This document shows positions 9,144 through 19,022 of a stretch of DNA of 64,000 nt, piece by piece (position 1 is the first letter of the stretch; every line of letters begins with the position of its first letter). Source of the stretch: an uncultured Aquimarina sp. Its GTDB lineage: Bacteria; Bacteroidota; Bacteroidia; Flavobacteriales; Flavobacteriaceae. The notes beneath the pieces are model-generated. The model was not told the origin of the DNA. It searched no databases and saw only the letters and a program-made list of their open reading frames with translations. The DNA lies in the NCBI GenBank assembly GCA_947501475.1, contig CANMWA010000010.1, positions 172,822-236,821 on the forward strand, written 5' to 3'. Made by a program: the position numbers and the translations under genes.

Positions 9144-12100
9144 TCAATTAAGCTTTAGGAGTTGTAGATAATCATCATTCTTAGCACAGATGATATAATT
9201 AGAAGATGCAGTTTTAATTGTAGCCATATCTTTTACATCTCCCGAAACGTAAAAACCACTATCTCTGGCATTGATTGGCTTAAAAGACCCATTTCCTATT
9301 CCTTTTAGAAATAAACCAATACCTGCATCTGCACGAGGTGTTTCTACCTCAGAACCATATAAGTTACCAGCTAAAAGCGCATCTAGATTTCCGTCATGAT
9401 CAAAATCTTGTACCAAAATCTGATTGATATTGGTGGTTTGTGCTTCTATAGGTAATTGGTGTATTTTAAATGTACCGTCTGCGTTTTCGAGGTAAATACT
9501 TGCAAAAGATTTTACTTGATAATGTAATGCATCTTCAAGATATTTATCGGTATATACATCTTCTAGGGTTGCATTAGAAAAAGATTCGTAATTCTTAAAT
9601 TTAGCTTTAATTCCGGGCATTTGATCAGATGAACATTGTCTTCCACGAACCGGAAATTTCTCTCCATCATTAAAATAACTGAGTACAATATCTTTGGTGT
9701 TATTACTATCAAAATCATAAAAGTAGATATCAAAAGTTTCTTCTTCTTTTGCCTGATATTTATAGTTCAGGCCTAAGTTTCCTAATATAAAATCGATATC
9801 TCCATCCTTGTCAAAATCACCTTCTTTAATACTAAACCACCATCCCGATGTATCTTCGACTCCCATTTGTTTGGATATATCTACTAACTCTCCTTCTTCA
9901 TTTTTAAATACTTTTATTGGCATCCATTCTCCTACGATAATAAGATCTGTCCACCCATCATTGTCAAAATCTGTCCAACTGGCACCAGTAACCATACCTA
10001 ATTCATGAAATTCTGATGCTTTTTTTGAAGTTACATTAATGAACTTAGGAACTCCTTTTTCTGATACATTTTCGAGTAAATAGCTATTTGCTGGTAATGG
10101 ATAATTACCAGGCACGAGCCGCCCTGCAACAAATAGATCTAAGTCACCATCTTTATCATAATCTTCGGCATATACTCTTGATCCACTAGTGATCATTTTT
10201 GGTAATGCTGAAATTGATTTGCTAAATTCTCCACCTCCATTATTTATATATAGTCTATCCTGAAGCATTTCTGAATCTTTATCGTATTCATTACCTCCAC
10301 TTACTACATAAAGATCATTATCGCCATCATTATCGGCATCAAAAATATGCGCCCCCAAATCTTCATGTCGATTATCTTTCTCGATTGCTTCTATAGATTG
10401 TTTTATAAAACCTTCTTTAGTTTGAAAATAAAGCCCGCCAGGATATTGAGATGCTCCCCCAATATAGATGTCCTCTAACCCGTCACCATTAAGGTCGCCT
10501 ATTGCCATGCTTGGTCCAAATGATGAGGTTTTGTGAGGTAAAAGGATTTCTTTTTTGAAATCATTATAGATATTCTCAGAGTGTTTATGATGTAACCCTA
10601 AAGAATCAGGAAGTATTGTTGTAAAGATTTTTGTTTTTTTCTCAGGGATTTTAGCGGCTATTATAGTAGCGTTTTTATGCTCTAAAGTTAGTAGCTGATT
10701 TGAATTGACATTCTTAATTAGTTGCTGTTTTTTATCGGGCCATACTACTTTTAGTTCTTCAATACTTTGTTCTTTGCCCAATCCAAAGTGAAGTTTTGGG
10801 GCAACAGAAGATTGAAACCCTCTAGTTAGTGTAAGTTCTTGCATTTGAGTTTTTCCAGAAGTAGTTATATAAACTCTGGTGCCCAAGCCATGCGAATTTT
10901 TTTGAGGGCCTTTTAGCGTTATCGCTAAATAATTATTTTTTTGTGCATTTGTATTTTCAAAAACAGAAGCATAATCGTCTATATTATTGGTAACGATCTC
11001 CAGGTCGCCATCATTATCTAAATCTACATATACGCAGCCGTTAGAGAAACCTTTATAAGAAATCCCCCATTTGGTATTTGCTCTTTCAAAAGTTAAATCA
11101 CCTTTGTTTTTAAACACAAAATTGTCTATTTTTTCTGAAGGAATAGCTAATGATCGTTCTAATAAACTATCTCTTTTGTTTGCGACTTTTCCTAATTCGT
11201 TAAAATAATCTCGGTTATTAATTTCTCGTCTGGTACCATTTGATATAAAAATATCTTTCCATCCATCATTATCCAGATCTGCAAATAATGGACCCCAGCT
11301 CCAATCGGTTGATGAAATCCCAGCTAGTCGCGAAGTGTTACTAAAATCAGGAAGATCGTCATTAATAACCCCTGCATTCATTTGCAGAGAATTATGCATG
11401 TATTGATAATGAAATCCAGCATTTACGGTGCCCCAAAAGATAGCAGGATTCATACTAGCCATATTTGCTTTGGCACGACGATTGTTTTTTGCATCCATAT
11501 CAACTTGGATAATATCTAATAATCCGTCGTTATTATAATCTGCTATGTCGACTCCCATTCCGTAAAAAGATGTTTGCTTAGTAGCTTGTTTGACTACCTC
11601 TTTAAAAGTCCCGTCTTGATTATTGAGATACATATAATCTGGTGTGCTAAAGTCATTAGATACATAAATATCTGGCCAGCCATCTTCATTAAGATCACCA
11701 ATAGTAGCACTTAAGGTAAGTCCAAAAGAGCGAACCCCTGATGAGTCTGTAACATTTGTAAAATGACCTTCATCATTTCTGTATAGTTTATCGGTTTCAA
11801 CATCTTTTACATTACCCATTTTGAATAGGTAATAATCATTAGGAGCGCTAAAACGAGTAGGAGGGTAGTTAGCGACATAAAGATCTAAATCTCCGTCTAA
11901 GTCATAATCAAAAAAAGTTCCCTGAACACTATTACCTTTATCATCGATACCATATTCTTTTGCTTTTTCTGTAAAAGTACTATCGCCATTATTTATATAT
12001 AGAAGGTTGTTTTTTGACCCACTTTTACCAGCTACAGAACAATAAATATCGATAAATCCATCGTTGTTAACATCGGCCATGGTTACTCCTGTAAACCATT

Positions 12101-12446
12101 GTTTGCTGCCAGAAATTCCTGCATTTTTGGTAATATCTTTAAACTTTAAATTTCCTTGATTGAGATATAATTTATTAGAAACCATGTTTCCGGTAAAGAA
12201 TAGATCTGTTAGCCCATCATTATTGATATCTCCTGCGGCTACTCCTCCGCCCATATAGAGATACGAATAACTGAAATAGTTTAAAGAATCATTCTCGGTT
12301 AATGTATTTTGAAAACGTATTCCGGTGTCTTCTTTTGAAATTGCTTTAAATTGTTTTTCAGAAGAATCTATAACACTAGTACATGAAACTAATAGTATCA
12401 AACAAATAATACTAAGGGGGACTAAGAATTTTATCCTTAACGACAT
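9144..12446 (-). CDS. FG-GAP/VCBS repeat lipoprotein with ASPIC/UnbV domain (CRTAC1-like)
   Basis: 1100 residues. The signal ends at VSC (Cys22), so a surface or periplasmic lipoprotein. Many FG-GAP-type repeats of the form D-x-(D/N)-x-D-G are visible (AAGDINNDGLTDLFF, ADVNNDGFIDIYC, YDLDGDLDLYVANY), which fold as a calcium-binding beta propeller. In the middle, ITLKGPQKNSHGLGTRVYI to VVWPDKKQQ is the ASPIC/UnbV domain; a second propeller follows. Such proteins are frequent partners of SusCD systems in flavobacteria, but their ligands are not established. It follows the FAS1 gene with a 120-base gap that carries a hairpin. Confidence 0.88.
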   Translation of the reverse strand: MSLRIKFLVPLSIICLILLVSCTSVIDSSEKQFKAISKEDTGIRFQNTLTENDSLNYFSYSYLYMGGGVAAGDINNDGLTDLFFTGNMVSNKLYLNQGNLKFKDITKNAGISGSKQWFTGVTMADVNNDGFIDIYCSVAGKSGSKNNLLYINNGDSTFTEKAKEYGIDDKGNSVQGTFFDYDLDGDLDLYVANYPPTRFSAPNDYYLFKMGNVKDVETDKLYRNDEGHFTNVTDSSGVRSFGLTLSATIGDLNEDGWPDIYVSNDFSTPDYMYLNNQDGTFKEVVKQATKQTSFYGMGVDIADYNNDGLLDIIQVDMDAKNNRRAKANMASMNPAIFWGTVNAGFHYQYMHNSLQMNAGVINDDLPDFSNTSRLAGISSTDWSWGPLFADLDNDGWKDIFISNGTRREINNRDYFNELGKVANKRDSLLERSLAIPSEKIDNFVFKNKGDLTFERANTKWGISYKGFSNGCVYVDLDNDGDLEIVTNNIDDYASVFENTNAQKNNYLAITLKGPQKNSHGLGTRVYITTSGKTQMQELTLTRGFQSSVAPKLHFGLGKEQSIEELKVVWPDKKQQLIKNVNSNQLLTLEHKNATIIAAKIPEKKTKIFTTILPDSLGLHHKHSENIYNDFKKEILLPHKTSSFGPSMAIGDLNGDGLEDIYIGGASQYPGGLYFQTKEGFIKQSIEAIEKDNRHEDLGAHIFDADNDGDNDLYVVSGGNEYDKDSEMLQDRLYINNGGGEFSKSISALPKMITSGSRVYAEDYDKDGDLDLFVAGRLVPGNYPLPANSYLLENVSEKGVPKFINVTSKKASEFHELGMVTGASWTDFDNDGWTDLIIVGEWMPIKVFKNEEGELVDISKQMGVEDTSGWWFSIKEGDFDKDGDIDFILGNLGLNYKYQAKEEETFDIYFYDFDSNNTKDIVLSYFNDGEKFPVRGRQCSSDQMPGIKAKFKNYESFSNATLEDVYTDKYLEDALHYQVKSFASIYLENADGTFKIHQLPIEAQTTNINQILVQDFDHDGNLDALLAGNLYGSEVETPRADAGIGLFLKGIGNGSFKPINARDSGFYVSGDVKDMATIKTASSNYIICAKNDDYLQLLKLN

Positions 12447-12507
12447 GCTTTTAATTTTTTTGGTAATTGAAGTTATTATAACTTCATCAAAAAGATGTTT
12501 ATTTGAA

Positions 12508-12537
12508 AAGAACAGAGCTTAATAAAACTCTGTTCTT
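12508..12537 (-). terminator. Intra-operon hairpin between the FAS1 gene and the FG-GAP gene
   Basis: AAGAACAGAG (12508-12517) pairs with CTCTGTTCTT (12528-12537) around a 10-base loop. On the minus strand it is followed by a short T-rich stretch. It lies in the 120-base gap between the FAS1 gene start side and the FG-GAP gene. Transcription runs leftward, from FAS1 at 12567 into FG-GAP at 12446, so it could attenuate transcription after the susC-susD-FAS1 group. It is a weak terminator by eye. Confidence 0.5.
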
Positions 12538-12566
12538 AAATAAACAAACATAAAGATAATCAATCT

Positions 12567-14180
12567 CTATAATGAATCGATAAATAGTACTGCTTCTTGA
12601 GGCAATAAAACTTTATCGATAATATGAGCAATACCATTTCGTGCTATAACATCATTAGCAGTAAATTGTGCGTTAATATCATTAGTAGCATCACCTAATA
12701 CAAAAGTACTACCACGAGCAATTACTTCTAGGCTTGATCCATCTAATGCAGTAGTTATATCTCCTACAGATAAATCTGCTGCTTTAATTGCTCCAGAAGT
12801 AACATGATATAAAAGGATGTTTTTTAATAATGCTATTTCTTCATCTGTATCAAAATCTGCAATACTGTTATAATTAGCACCTAGAGCACCAAACAAATCT
12901 TGAAAAGCGGTATCACTTGGTGCAAATACGGTTGCAGGTTTGTAATATGTAAAACCTGTATTTTCAGATTCATCTATATCTGCAGTTGACTCATCGTCTA
13001 CAACCTCCTGATTGGTGATATCATCTAAAGTATCGGTTAACCCAGTTTTTATAATTGCTTCTTCTAAAATAGACAAGGTAGGTGTGTTGGTCACAACAGT
13101 AACCAAGTCATCAGAACCTAATAGGTCTAAGAAATCTAAAGCTGCTTGTGGTAATAGTACTTTGTCTATAGTATGTACAACCCCATTAATACCATCGATA
13201 TCTGTTGCTGTGATGGTTGCATTAGTCATCGTAACATCTCCTATTTCAAATGATCCAGCATTAGAAATGACCTCTATAGAATTATTTGTAAAAGCAGTTA
13301 GCACATTGCCTGGTTGTAAATCTGCAGCATTTATTTCGCTAGGAATAACATGATATAAAAGTATACTTTTTAATAATTCTATTTCGATAGCATTATCAAA
13401 ATCATCTATATCATTATAATCATCTCCTAAGAAATCTAATAAATTAGTGAAAGCATCATTAGTAGGTGCGAATACTGTAAATGGGCCATCACCGCTTAAT
13501 GTACCAGCTAAACCTGCTTTAATTACTGCCTCTTCTAATAGAGATAGTGCAGCAGTGTCTACGACTAATTCGGTCAAATTTGGTCTAATATCAATGCTTA
13601 ATGCATCAATCGCCGCTTGAGGGATTAAAACCTTATTGACAAAATGTAATACTCCATTAGCAGTAGTTTGATCAGGAACAATAACTTCTCCTGCTGTATT
13701 AGTAGAGGATAATTCTGTTAGATCTTGTACAAATATTTTATCATCTACAATAGAGATTGTAATATCTTCTCCTTGCTGTGTTGTGATAGATTGACCATCG
13801 GATAAACCAGAAGAAACATTGTTACCAACAACTACGTGATAATTAAGAAGCTGAGTCAATAGTTCTTTGTTTATTTGATCTAGCATATTACCAGCATTGT
13901 CAAATCCTAATTGAGATGCTAAATCATCAAAAGCTATATCTGTTGGTGCAAATACTGTAAAAGGACCTGATCCATTAAGAGTGCTTATTAAATTACCATC
14001 TGCAACCGTTAATGCTTCAACAAAAGAGTTTAATGCAGTAGTTCGTTGCGCAGCTTCTATAATAGTTCTATTTTCATTATACGATGTCGTACCTGTGTTA
14101 TCATCATCACTACAAGACACCAAAAGAAATGCGAACGTAAATAGAAAAAGTACATTTGTTAATTTTATATATTTTACCAT
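12567..14180 (-). CDS. Lipoprotein with three fasciclin (FAS1) domains
   Basis: 537 residues. The signal ends at LLVSCSDDD (Cys23), so a lipoprotein, probably at the cell surface given the acidic residues after the Cys. Three FAS1 domains follow, each with the FTVFAPTDxAF-type first box (or TVFAPSDTAF) and a second box of the type GVLHFVNKVLIP, GVVHTIDKVLLP or GIAHIIDKVLLP. FAS1 domains mediate adhesion and some bind polysaccharide. It lies 27 bases after susD, where many loci carry a SusE/F-type surface glycan-binding protein, so a binding role is plausible but inferred. No SusE/F homologue is seen elsewhere in the locus. Confidence 0.92.
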   Translation of the reverse strand: MVKYIKLTNVLFLFTFAFLLVSCSDDDNTGTTSYNENRTIIEAAQRTTALNSFVEALTVADGNLISTLNGSGPFTVFAPTDIAFDDLASQLGFDNAGNMLDQINKELLTQLLNYHVVVGNNVSSGLSDGQSITTQQGEDITISIVDDKIFVQDLTELSSTNTAGEVIVPDQTTANGVLHFVNKVLIPQAAIDALSIDIRPNLTELVVDTAALSLLEEAVIKAGLAGTLSGDGPFTVFAPTNDAFTNLLDFLGDDYNDIDDFDNAIEIELLKSILLYHVIPSEINAADLQPGNVLTAFTNNSIEVISNAGSFEIGDVTMTNATITATDIDGINGVVHTIDKVLLPQAALDFLDLLGSDDLVTVVTNTPTLSILEEAIIKTGLTDTLDDITNQEVVDDESTADIDESENTGFTYYKPATVFAPSDTAFQDLFGALGANYNSIADFDTDEEIALLKNILLYHVTSGAIKAADLSVGDITTALDGSSLEVIARGSTFVLGDATNDINAQFTANDVIARNGIAHIIDKVLLPQEAVLFIDSL

Positions 14181-14207
14181 TACTATTGATTTTAAATTCT
14201 GAAATTA

Positions 14208-15929
14208 TTAATACCCATCGTTTTGTTTTATAACACCTTTACTTAAATCGATTACAGATTGAGGTATCGGAAAAACAGCATTTGTACCTGAATAGGTTGC
14301 TCCTGCTAGATATCCACGAGTTTTATCATCTTTCACATATTCATTTAATACTTCCTCAGCTTTCTTTCTTCGAACTAAATCAAAAAATCGATGTCCTTCT
14401 AAAGCTGTTTCTAAACGATATTCAAATAAAATAGCTTCTTCTGCAAAGGCAACATTTGGGAATCCTCCATTGTCGGCATATAAACCAATCACATAATTTG
14501 CGGCATTTGTACCGTTTTCTCTTTTTACCCACCCTTCAGGATTAGCAGCTCTGGCTCTTACCATATCAACATACATCATTGCAGTACCAAGGTCACTTTC
14601 GCTTGTTGCTACTTCTGCTCTCCATAATAATAATTCTGAAAATCTAATGATATTGGTGTTAATGGCATTTACAGTTGTTGCCCATCCGGTAGCGGTATTT
14701 ACAGTACCTTGCTGATCTGCTCTGTAAACGATTTTTTTAGAAACATAAGACCCTCCGTTTGCTGGGTCTCTTGTCCAAGCTAAACCAGGAAAATCACCCC
14801 AACCATTAAAAGGAATTCCTTTTCTACCTACTGTCCAATCTAGTCTAGGGTCTAAATTTCCTTGTTCAGGCACAAAAGAATCATCATCAGGAAAACCACT
14901 TGCACTAGTATCATTTGGATCTACATTACTAATATTAGTGGTATTAAATGTATCAAACAAAGGTAACCCGTTTGCATCTGTTTTGAATGCATTTACAAGG
15001 TTGTGAGAAGGTTGAAAAAAACCACAACATCCGGCTCCAATAGGACTGTTATGTGGGTGGTTTAAGATATCACCATAATTTCCATTACTACTGTTATTAC
15101 TTCCATCATTTACAGCATACTGTACAGCAAAAACAGATTCAGTACTATTATTAGTATCTGCATCAAAATTATCATGAAAGAATGTGTTTAATGAGTAAGG
15201 TCCATTATTAATGACATTATCAAGTAAGGGTTTTGCAGCAGCATAGTCTAGCTGGTACATATGTGCTTTGGCTAAATATGCTTGTGCATTCCATTTATTA
15301 GCGCCTCCTGTACGTTTGCTTTCTTCGGGTAAGTTATCTACAGCATATTGGAAATCTGCTTCTATTGCAGCCCAAACATCTACCCCAACATTGGTGATGC
15401 TCTCTGTAATTGTTTCATCTACAAAAGGAACATTACCCCATATTTTTTTAGCTTCAAAATGATAATGAGCTCTTAAGAATCTTGCTTCTGCTCTTAGATC
15501 ATTTGCTTCTTCTTCAGTTATTGTGCCAGCAGCGATCCCATTAGTGATTGAATTTAATACAATATTTACTCTCGCAATCCCTTCAAAAACTGAAACCCAT
15601 TTGTAGTCTACATAAGAGTTTTGTGGTGCTCCTGCATAGGTTTCAAAAGCTGTAATTTCTGATTGATCTCCTGCATCACTTCCTTTATAAGCGTTATCAG
15701 CAGCTACTTCGCCATATACCCAATTAGAAGGTGCGGCTCGCCATACATTTGTATTGTCTCTGTTACCATCTAGCATAGCATAAGCTGCTACAAGCTGTGT
15801 ATTTATAAAAGTAGCATTCAATGGCACATCTGTATCAGTTATGGCAGATTGAATAGGTACATTTAACTCCTCTTCACAAGAAAATAATAGTATTGTGAAA
15901 ATAGTTATAATTGTTATTATTTTTTTCAT
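14208..15929 (-). CDS. SusD/RagB family outer-membrane glycan-binding lipoprotein
   Basis: 573 residues from ATG 15929 (MKKIITIITIFTILLFSC); an earlier in-frame ATG at 15962 lies inside the end of susC and is unlikely. Lipoprotein Cys18 is followed by EEELNVP. TPR-like helical pairs are visible (NDLRAEARFLRAHYHFEAKKIWGNVP) and the C-terminal RETALEGHRFFDLVRR-type motif appears as RLETALEGHRFFDLVRRK, both diagnostic of SusD. It caps the SusC barrel and binds oligosaccharide for import. Spacing to susC is 10 bases. Confidence 0.95.
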   Translation of the reverse strand: MKKIITIITIFTILLFSCEEELNVPIQSAITDTDVPLNATFINTQLVAAYAMLDGNRDNTNVWRAAPSNWVYGEVAADNAYKGSDAGDQSEITAFETYAGAPQNSYVDYKWVSVFEGIARVNIVLNSITNGIAAGTITEEEANDLRAEARFLRAHYHFEAKKIWGNVPFVDETITESITNVGVDVWAAIEADFQYAVDNLPEESKRTGGANKWNAQAYLAKAHMYQLDYAAAKPLLDNVINNGPYSLNTFFHDNFDADTNNSTESVFAVQYAVNDGSNNSSNGNYGDILNHPHNSPIGAGCCGFFQPSHNLVNAFKTDANGLPLFDTFNTTNISNVDPNDTSASGFPDDDSFVPEQGNLDPRLDWTVGRKGIPFNGWGDFPGLAWTRDPANGGSYVSKKIVYRADQQGTVNTATGWATTVNAINTNIIRFSELLLWRAEVATSESDLGTAMMYVDMVRARAANPEGWVKRENGTNAANYVIGLYADNGGFPNVAFAEEAILFEYRLETALEGHRFFDLVRRKKAEEVLNEYVKDDKTRGYLAGATYSGTNAVFPIPQSVIDLSKGVIKQNDGY

Positions 15930-15939
15930 GACTATTTTT

Positions 15940-18900
15940 TTAAAATGAAACATTAAAACCAAATATTATAGACCTGTCTATTGGATATACTCCACTATCT
16001 AAGCCAATCGTTAGGTTAGGATTAGTTCCTCCTATATTTCTCAAATTCACTTCGGGATCAAGGCCCGTATACTCTGTAAGTGTTATTAGATTTCTTCCTT
16101 GAAGGTACCATCTGATTTTTTGAACTCCAAGTTTTTTTGATACTCCTTCTGGTAATGAATATCCTATGACAATGTTTTTTAAACGTACATATGATCCATC
16201 TTCTACATAATAGGATGATTGTGCAGATTCGTTTAATATTGTCGCAGCATCATTTGTAAGAGCAGGTAATCCATTTTCTGCTACATAATCTATACTTTTT
16301 GCACCTGGGAAGGTGTTAAAATCGGTAAAGAACTTCAAGAAATTATATAAATCGTTCCCTTGTGACCCTTGTAGTAAAAGTGAGAAATCAAAATTCTTAT
16401 AATCTCCACTAAAATTTATACCATAGGTAAAATCTGGGTGCGGGTTACCAATAAATTGTTGTTCTCCATTATTTGCAAATTGCATTCTGCCATCGGGGCC
16501 AATTCCAGTAAAAACTTTACCATAAAATGAAGCTAGCGGTTGCCCAGCTTGAGTTCTGTTAGGTAGCTGATCTCGTACTCGATCGCCTTGTATAAATGAG
16601 TCAGGGTTGTCTTTATCCAAAGAAACCACTTCATTTTTATAAGCAGAAACATTGAATCCTACATTATAGTTAAATTTTGACTCTCCTCGAGAATTACTGT
16701 ATGCTAAACTTGCATCAAAACCTTTATTATTCATCTCTCCAAGGTTCTCTATGGCTCCATTATTTTGACCAAGAATTGTTGGATCACCAGGTACAAATAA
16801 TAGCATATCTTCGGTAGTAGCATCGTAATATTCAAAACTGAAATCTAATGCGCTAAATAATCTAGAACTAATTCCAATATTAAAGGTGTTTGTTGTTTCC
16901 CATTCTAAATCGGCATTTCCTCTTGAAGCAAGTCCGTATCCAACAGCCGAAGTAGTATTGTTTGTAGGGTAAGCGAAGAAATCTGTATTAGGAGAAAATG
17001 TATTTACTCTAGATGTAGCTTCAATAGATCCATTATTTGCAGTAATTCCATAACCTACTTTTAACATCAGATCAGTGAAAATATTAGAGTTCTCAAGAAA
17101 CCCTTCGTTACTAATTCTCCATCCTGCACTAAATGAAGGGAAAACACCATTTCTATTATCTTTACTAAACAAAGAAGAACTATCAGAACGTAATGTAGCA
17201 CTTACTAGATATCTATCCTTGAACTTATAATCTACTTTACCAAAAGCAGAAAAGTATGAATTGATAAATCCATTACCAAATCCTCCAAAAGCCGAAGTAC
17301 CTAAATCTAAATATTGAACATTTTCTACATCATCAAAAAGAAATCCACCTCGATTAGAACTAAAAGTCCTGAACGTTTGTTTGTTAAATTCTGAACCAGC
17401 CAAAACATCAATAGTATGTTCTCCAAAAAGCTTAGTATATGTTAATGTATTAAACCAAGTATATGTTGTATTAAATGAAGAAGTTTCTGTTAAAAGATTA
17501 TTGGTAGGAGCTTCTCCCTCAAAGGCAGCTGGTGCAAAATTAGTAGTATTTTCTGATTTTAAATCAAATCCTAAATTAGATTTAAAAGTAAGATCCTCGA
17601 TAATATCAAATTCTCCATAAAAATTTCCTAGTGCACGAAATGTTAAGATATCATTGCCCTTATTTCTATCTGCTATAGCAATTGGATTGCTTCCGTTTCC
17701 TAATCCACCTACTCCAGATCCGGCAAAATTTCCTCCTACATCTCTAACGGGTATAAGAGGGTTGATTCGATATAATGATGCAATTGTTCCATTGTTTACA
17801 TCTACTCCAGGGGGAATTGTTTGCTCTGCATATGAAATGGTTATATTTTCTCCTACTCTAAATCTGTTTGTAATATTGAAAGAAGAGTTAGCACGTAAAG
17901 TATATCTTAAAAAATTATTTTCATAAGCTACACCTTCTTGGTCTAAAGCGCTAAGAGACATAAAAGCACGAGAGTTTTCTGAACCTCCAGATGCACTTAT
18001 GTTGAAGTTTTTGACTATAGCAGCATTAAAATACTCATCAAACCAATCAGTTCCTTGCACATTCGCTCTGGTTATTCTATTATTAGGAAAACTATAAGTG
18101 CTTTCATCTGCAGTTTGTGCTCCTTGAGGAGATAGATATGCCGGAATTACAGGGCTTGTACCATTTCCGTATTGTTGATTATTAGGAATTGTTCCATCAT
18201 TTGCTGCAGCTTGCCATATGGCATTTGCTAATTGTTGGGGTGATGCTAAATCAGGGAATACTGAACTAGGAATAAAATCTACTCCTACATACGCATTAGC
18301 AGAAAAATCGATTTTAGAATTTCTTTTTCCACTTTTGGTAGTAACGATAATAACACCATTTGCAGCTCTGTTACCATAGATTGCTGCAGAAGAAGCGTCT
18401 TTCAATACCTGAATAGATTGAATATCATTAGGATTGATATCAGTTAGTCCTGCTCCGGTAGGGGTTCCATCAATAATGTATAACGGGTCGTTTCCATTAA
18501 TAGTTCCATATCCACGAATTCGTACGACGGCACCTTGTCCAGGTCCACCTTGATTTCCTACGACGACTCCAGAACTTTGCCCTTGCAATGCTTCTTCTAA
18601 GTTTAAAGGCGAAGTAGCTTCAAGGTCTTCTGCTTTTACAACAGAGACAGAACCAGTAATATCACGGGTGCTTTGTGTAGAATACCCGGTAACTACGACT
18701 TCAGCTAGTGAACTAGCTTCTTCAGCCATTGTAACGTTTATTGTGTTTTGATCCCCCACAAGGACAGACTGAGTGCTAAACCCTAGTGAACTAAAAACCA
18801 AGGTCTCTGTATTAGATACTTCGATAGTATATTTACCATCAAAATCTGCAGTAGTACCACGTGTGGTACCTTCTACAATGATATTAGTTCCTAGAACAGG

Positions 18901-19008
18901 CATGCCTCTCTCGTCTATTACGGTACCAGTCACTGTTTTTACTTGTGACCAGCTTAATTGCACTATTCCTAATAGTAGTGCGATTAATAAAAGTTTAGTT
19001 TTTGACAT
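15940..19008 (-). CDS. SusC/RagA family TonB-linked outer-membrane transporter
   Basis: 1022 residues. Signal peptide (1-21), then a carboxypeptidase-like regulatory domain (VTGTVIDERGMPVLGTNI), a plug domain with IRGYGTINGNDPLYIIDG and the SusC hallmark ASSAAIYGNRAANGVIIVTT, then a long beta barrel ending in an aromatic residue (FGFNVSF). It imports oligosaccharides through the outer membrane with TonB energy, paired with the SusD next door. It starts 14 bases after the epimerase gene stop, so transporter and cytoplasmic enzymes share an operon. Confidence 0.97.
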   Translation of the reverse strand: MSKTKLLLIALLLGIVQLSWSQVKTVTGTVIDERGMPVLGTNIIVEGTTRGTTADFDGKYTIEVSNTETLVFSSLGFSTQSVLVGDQNTINVTMAEEASSLAEVVVTGYSTQSTRDITGSVSVVKAEDLEATSPLNLEEALQGQSSGVVVGNQGGPGQGAVVRIRGYGTINGNDPLYIIDGTPTGAGLTDINPNDIQSIQVLKDASSAAIYGNRAANGVIIVTTKSGKRNSKIDFSANAYVGVDFIPSSVFPDLASPQQLANAIWQAAANDGTIPNNQQYGNGTSPVIPAYLSPQGAQTADESTYSFPNNRITRANVQGTDWFDEYFNAAIVKNFNISASGGSENSRAFMSLSALDQEGVAYENNFLRYTLRANSSFNITNRFRVGENITISYAEQTIPPGVDVNNGTIASLYRINPLIPVRDVGGNFAGSGVGGLGNGSNPIAIADRNKGNDILTFRALGNFYGEFDIIEDLTFKSNLGFDLKSENTTNFAPAAFEGEAPTNNLLTETSSFNTTYTWFNTLTYTKLFGEHTIDVLAGSEFNKQTFRTFSSNRGGFLFDDVENVQYLDLGTSAFGGFGNGFINSYFSAFGKVDYKFKDRYLVSATLRSDSSSLFSKDNRNGVFPSFSAGWRISNEGFLENSNIFTDLMLKVGYGITANNGSIEATSRVNTFSPNTDFFAYPTNNTTSAVGYGLASRGNADLEWETTNTFNIGISSRLFSALDFSFEYYDATTEDMLLFVPGDPTILGQNNGAIENLGEMNNKGFDASLAYSNSRGESKFNYNVGFNVSAYKNEVVSLDKDNPDSFIQGDRVRDQLPNRTQAGQPLASFYGKVFTGIGPDGRMQFANNGEQQFIGNPHPDFTYGINFSGDYKNFDFSLLLQGSQGNDLYNFLKFFTDFNTFPGAKSIDYVAENGLPALTNDAATILNESAQSSYYVEDGSYVRLKNIVIGYSLPEGVSKKLGVQKIRWYLQGRNLITLTEYTGLDPEVNLRNIGGTNPNLTIGLDSGVYPIDRSIIFGFNVSF

Positions 19009-19022
19009 AAATGTATGTTTTG

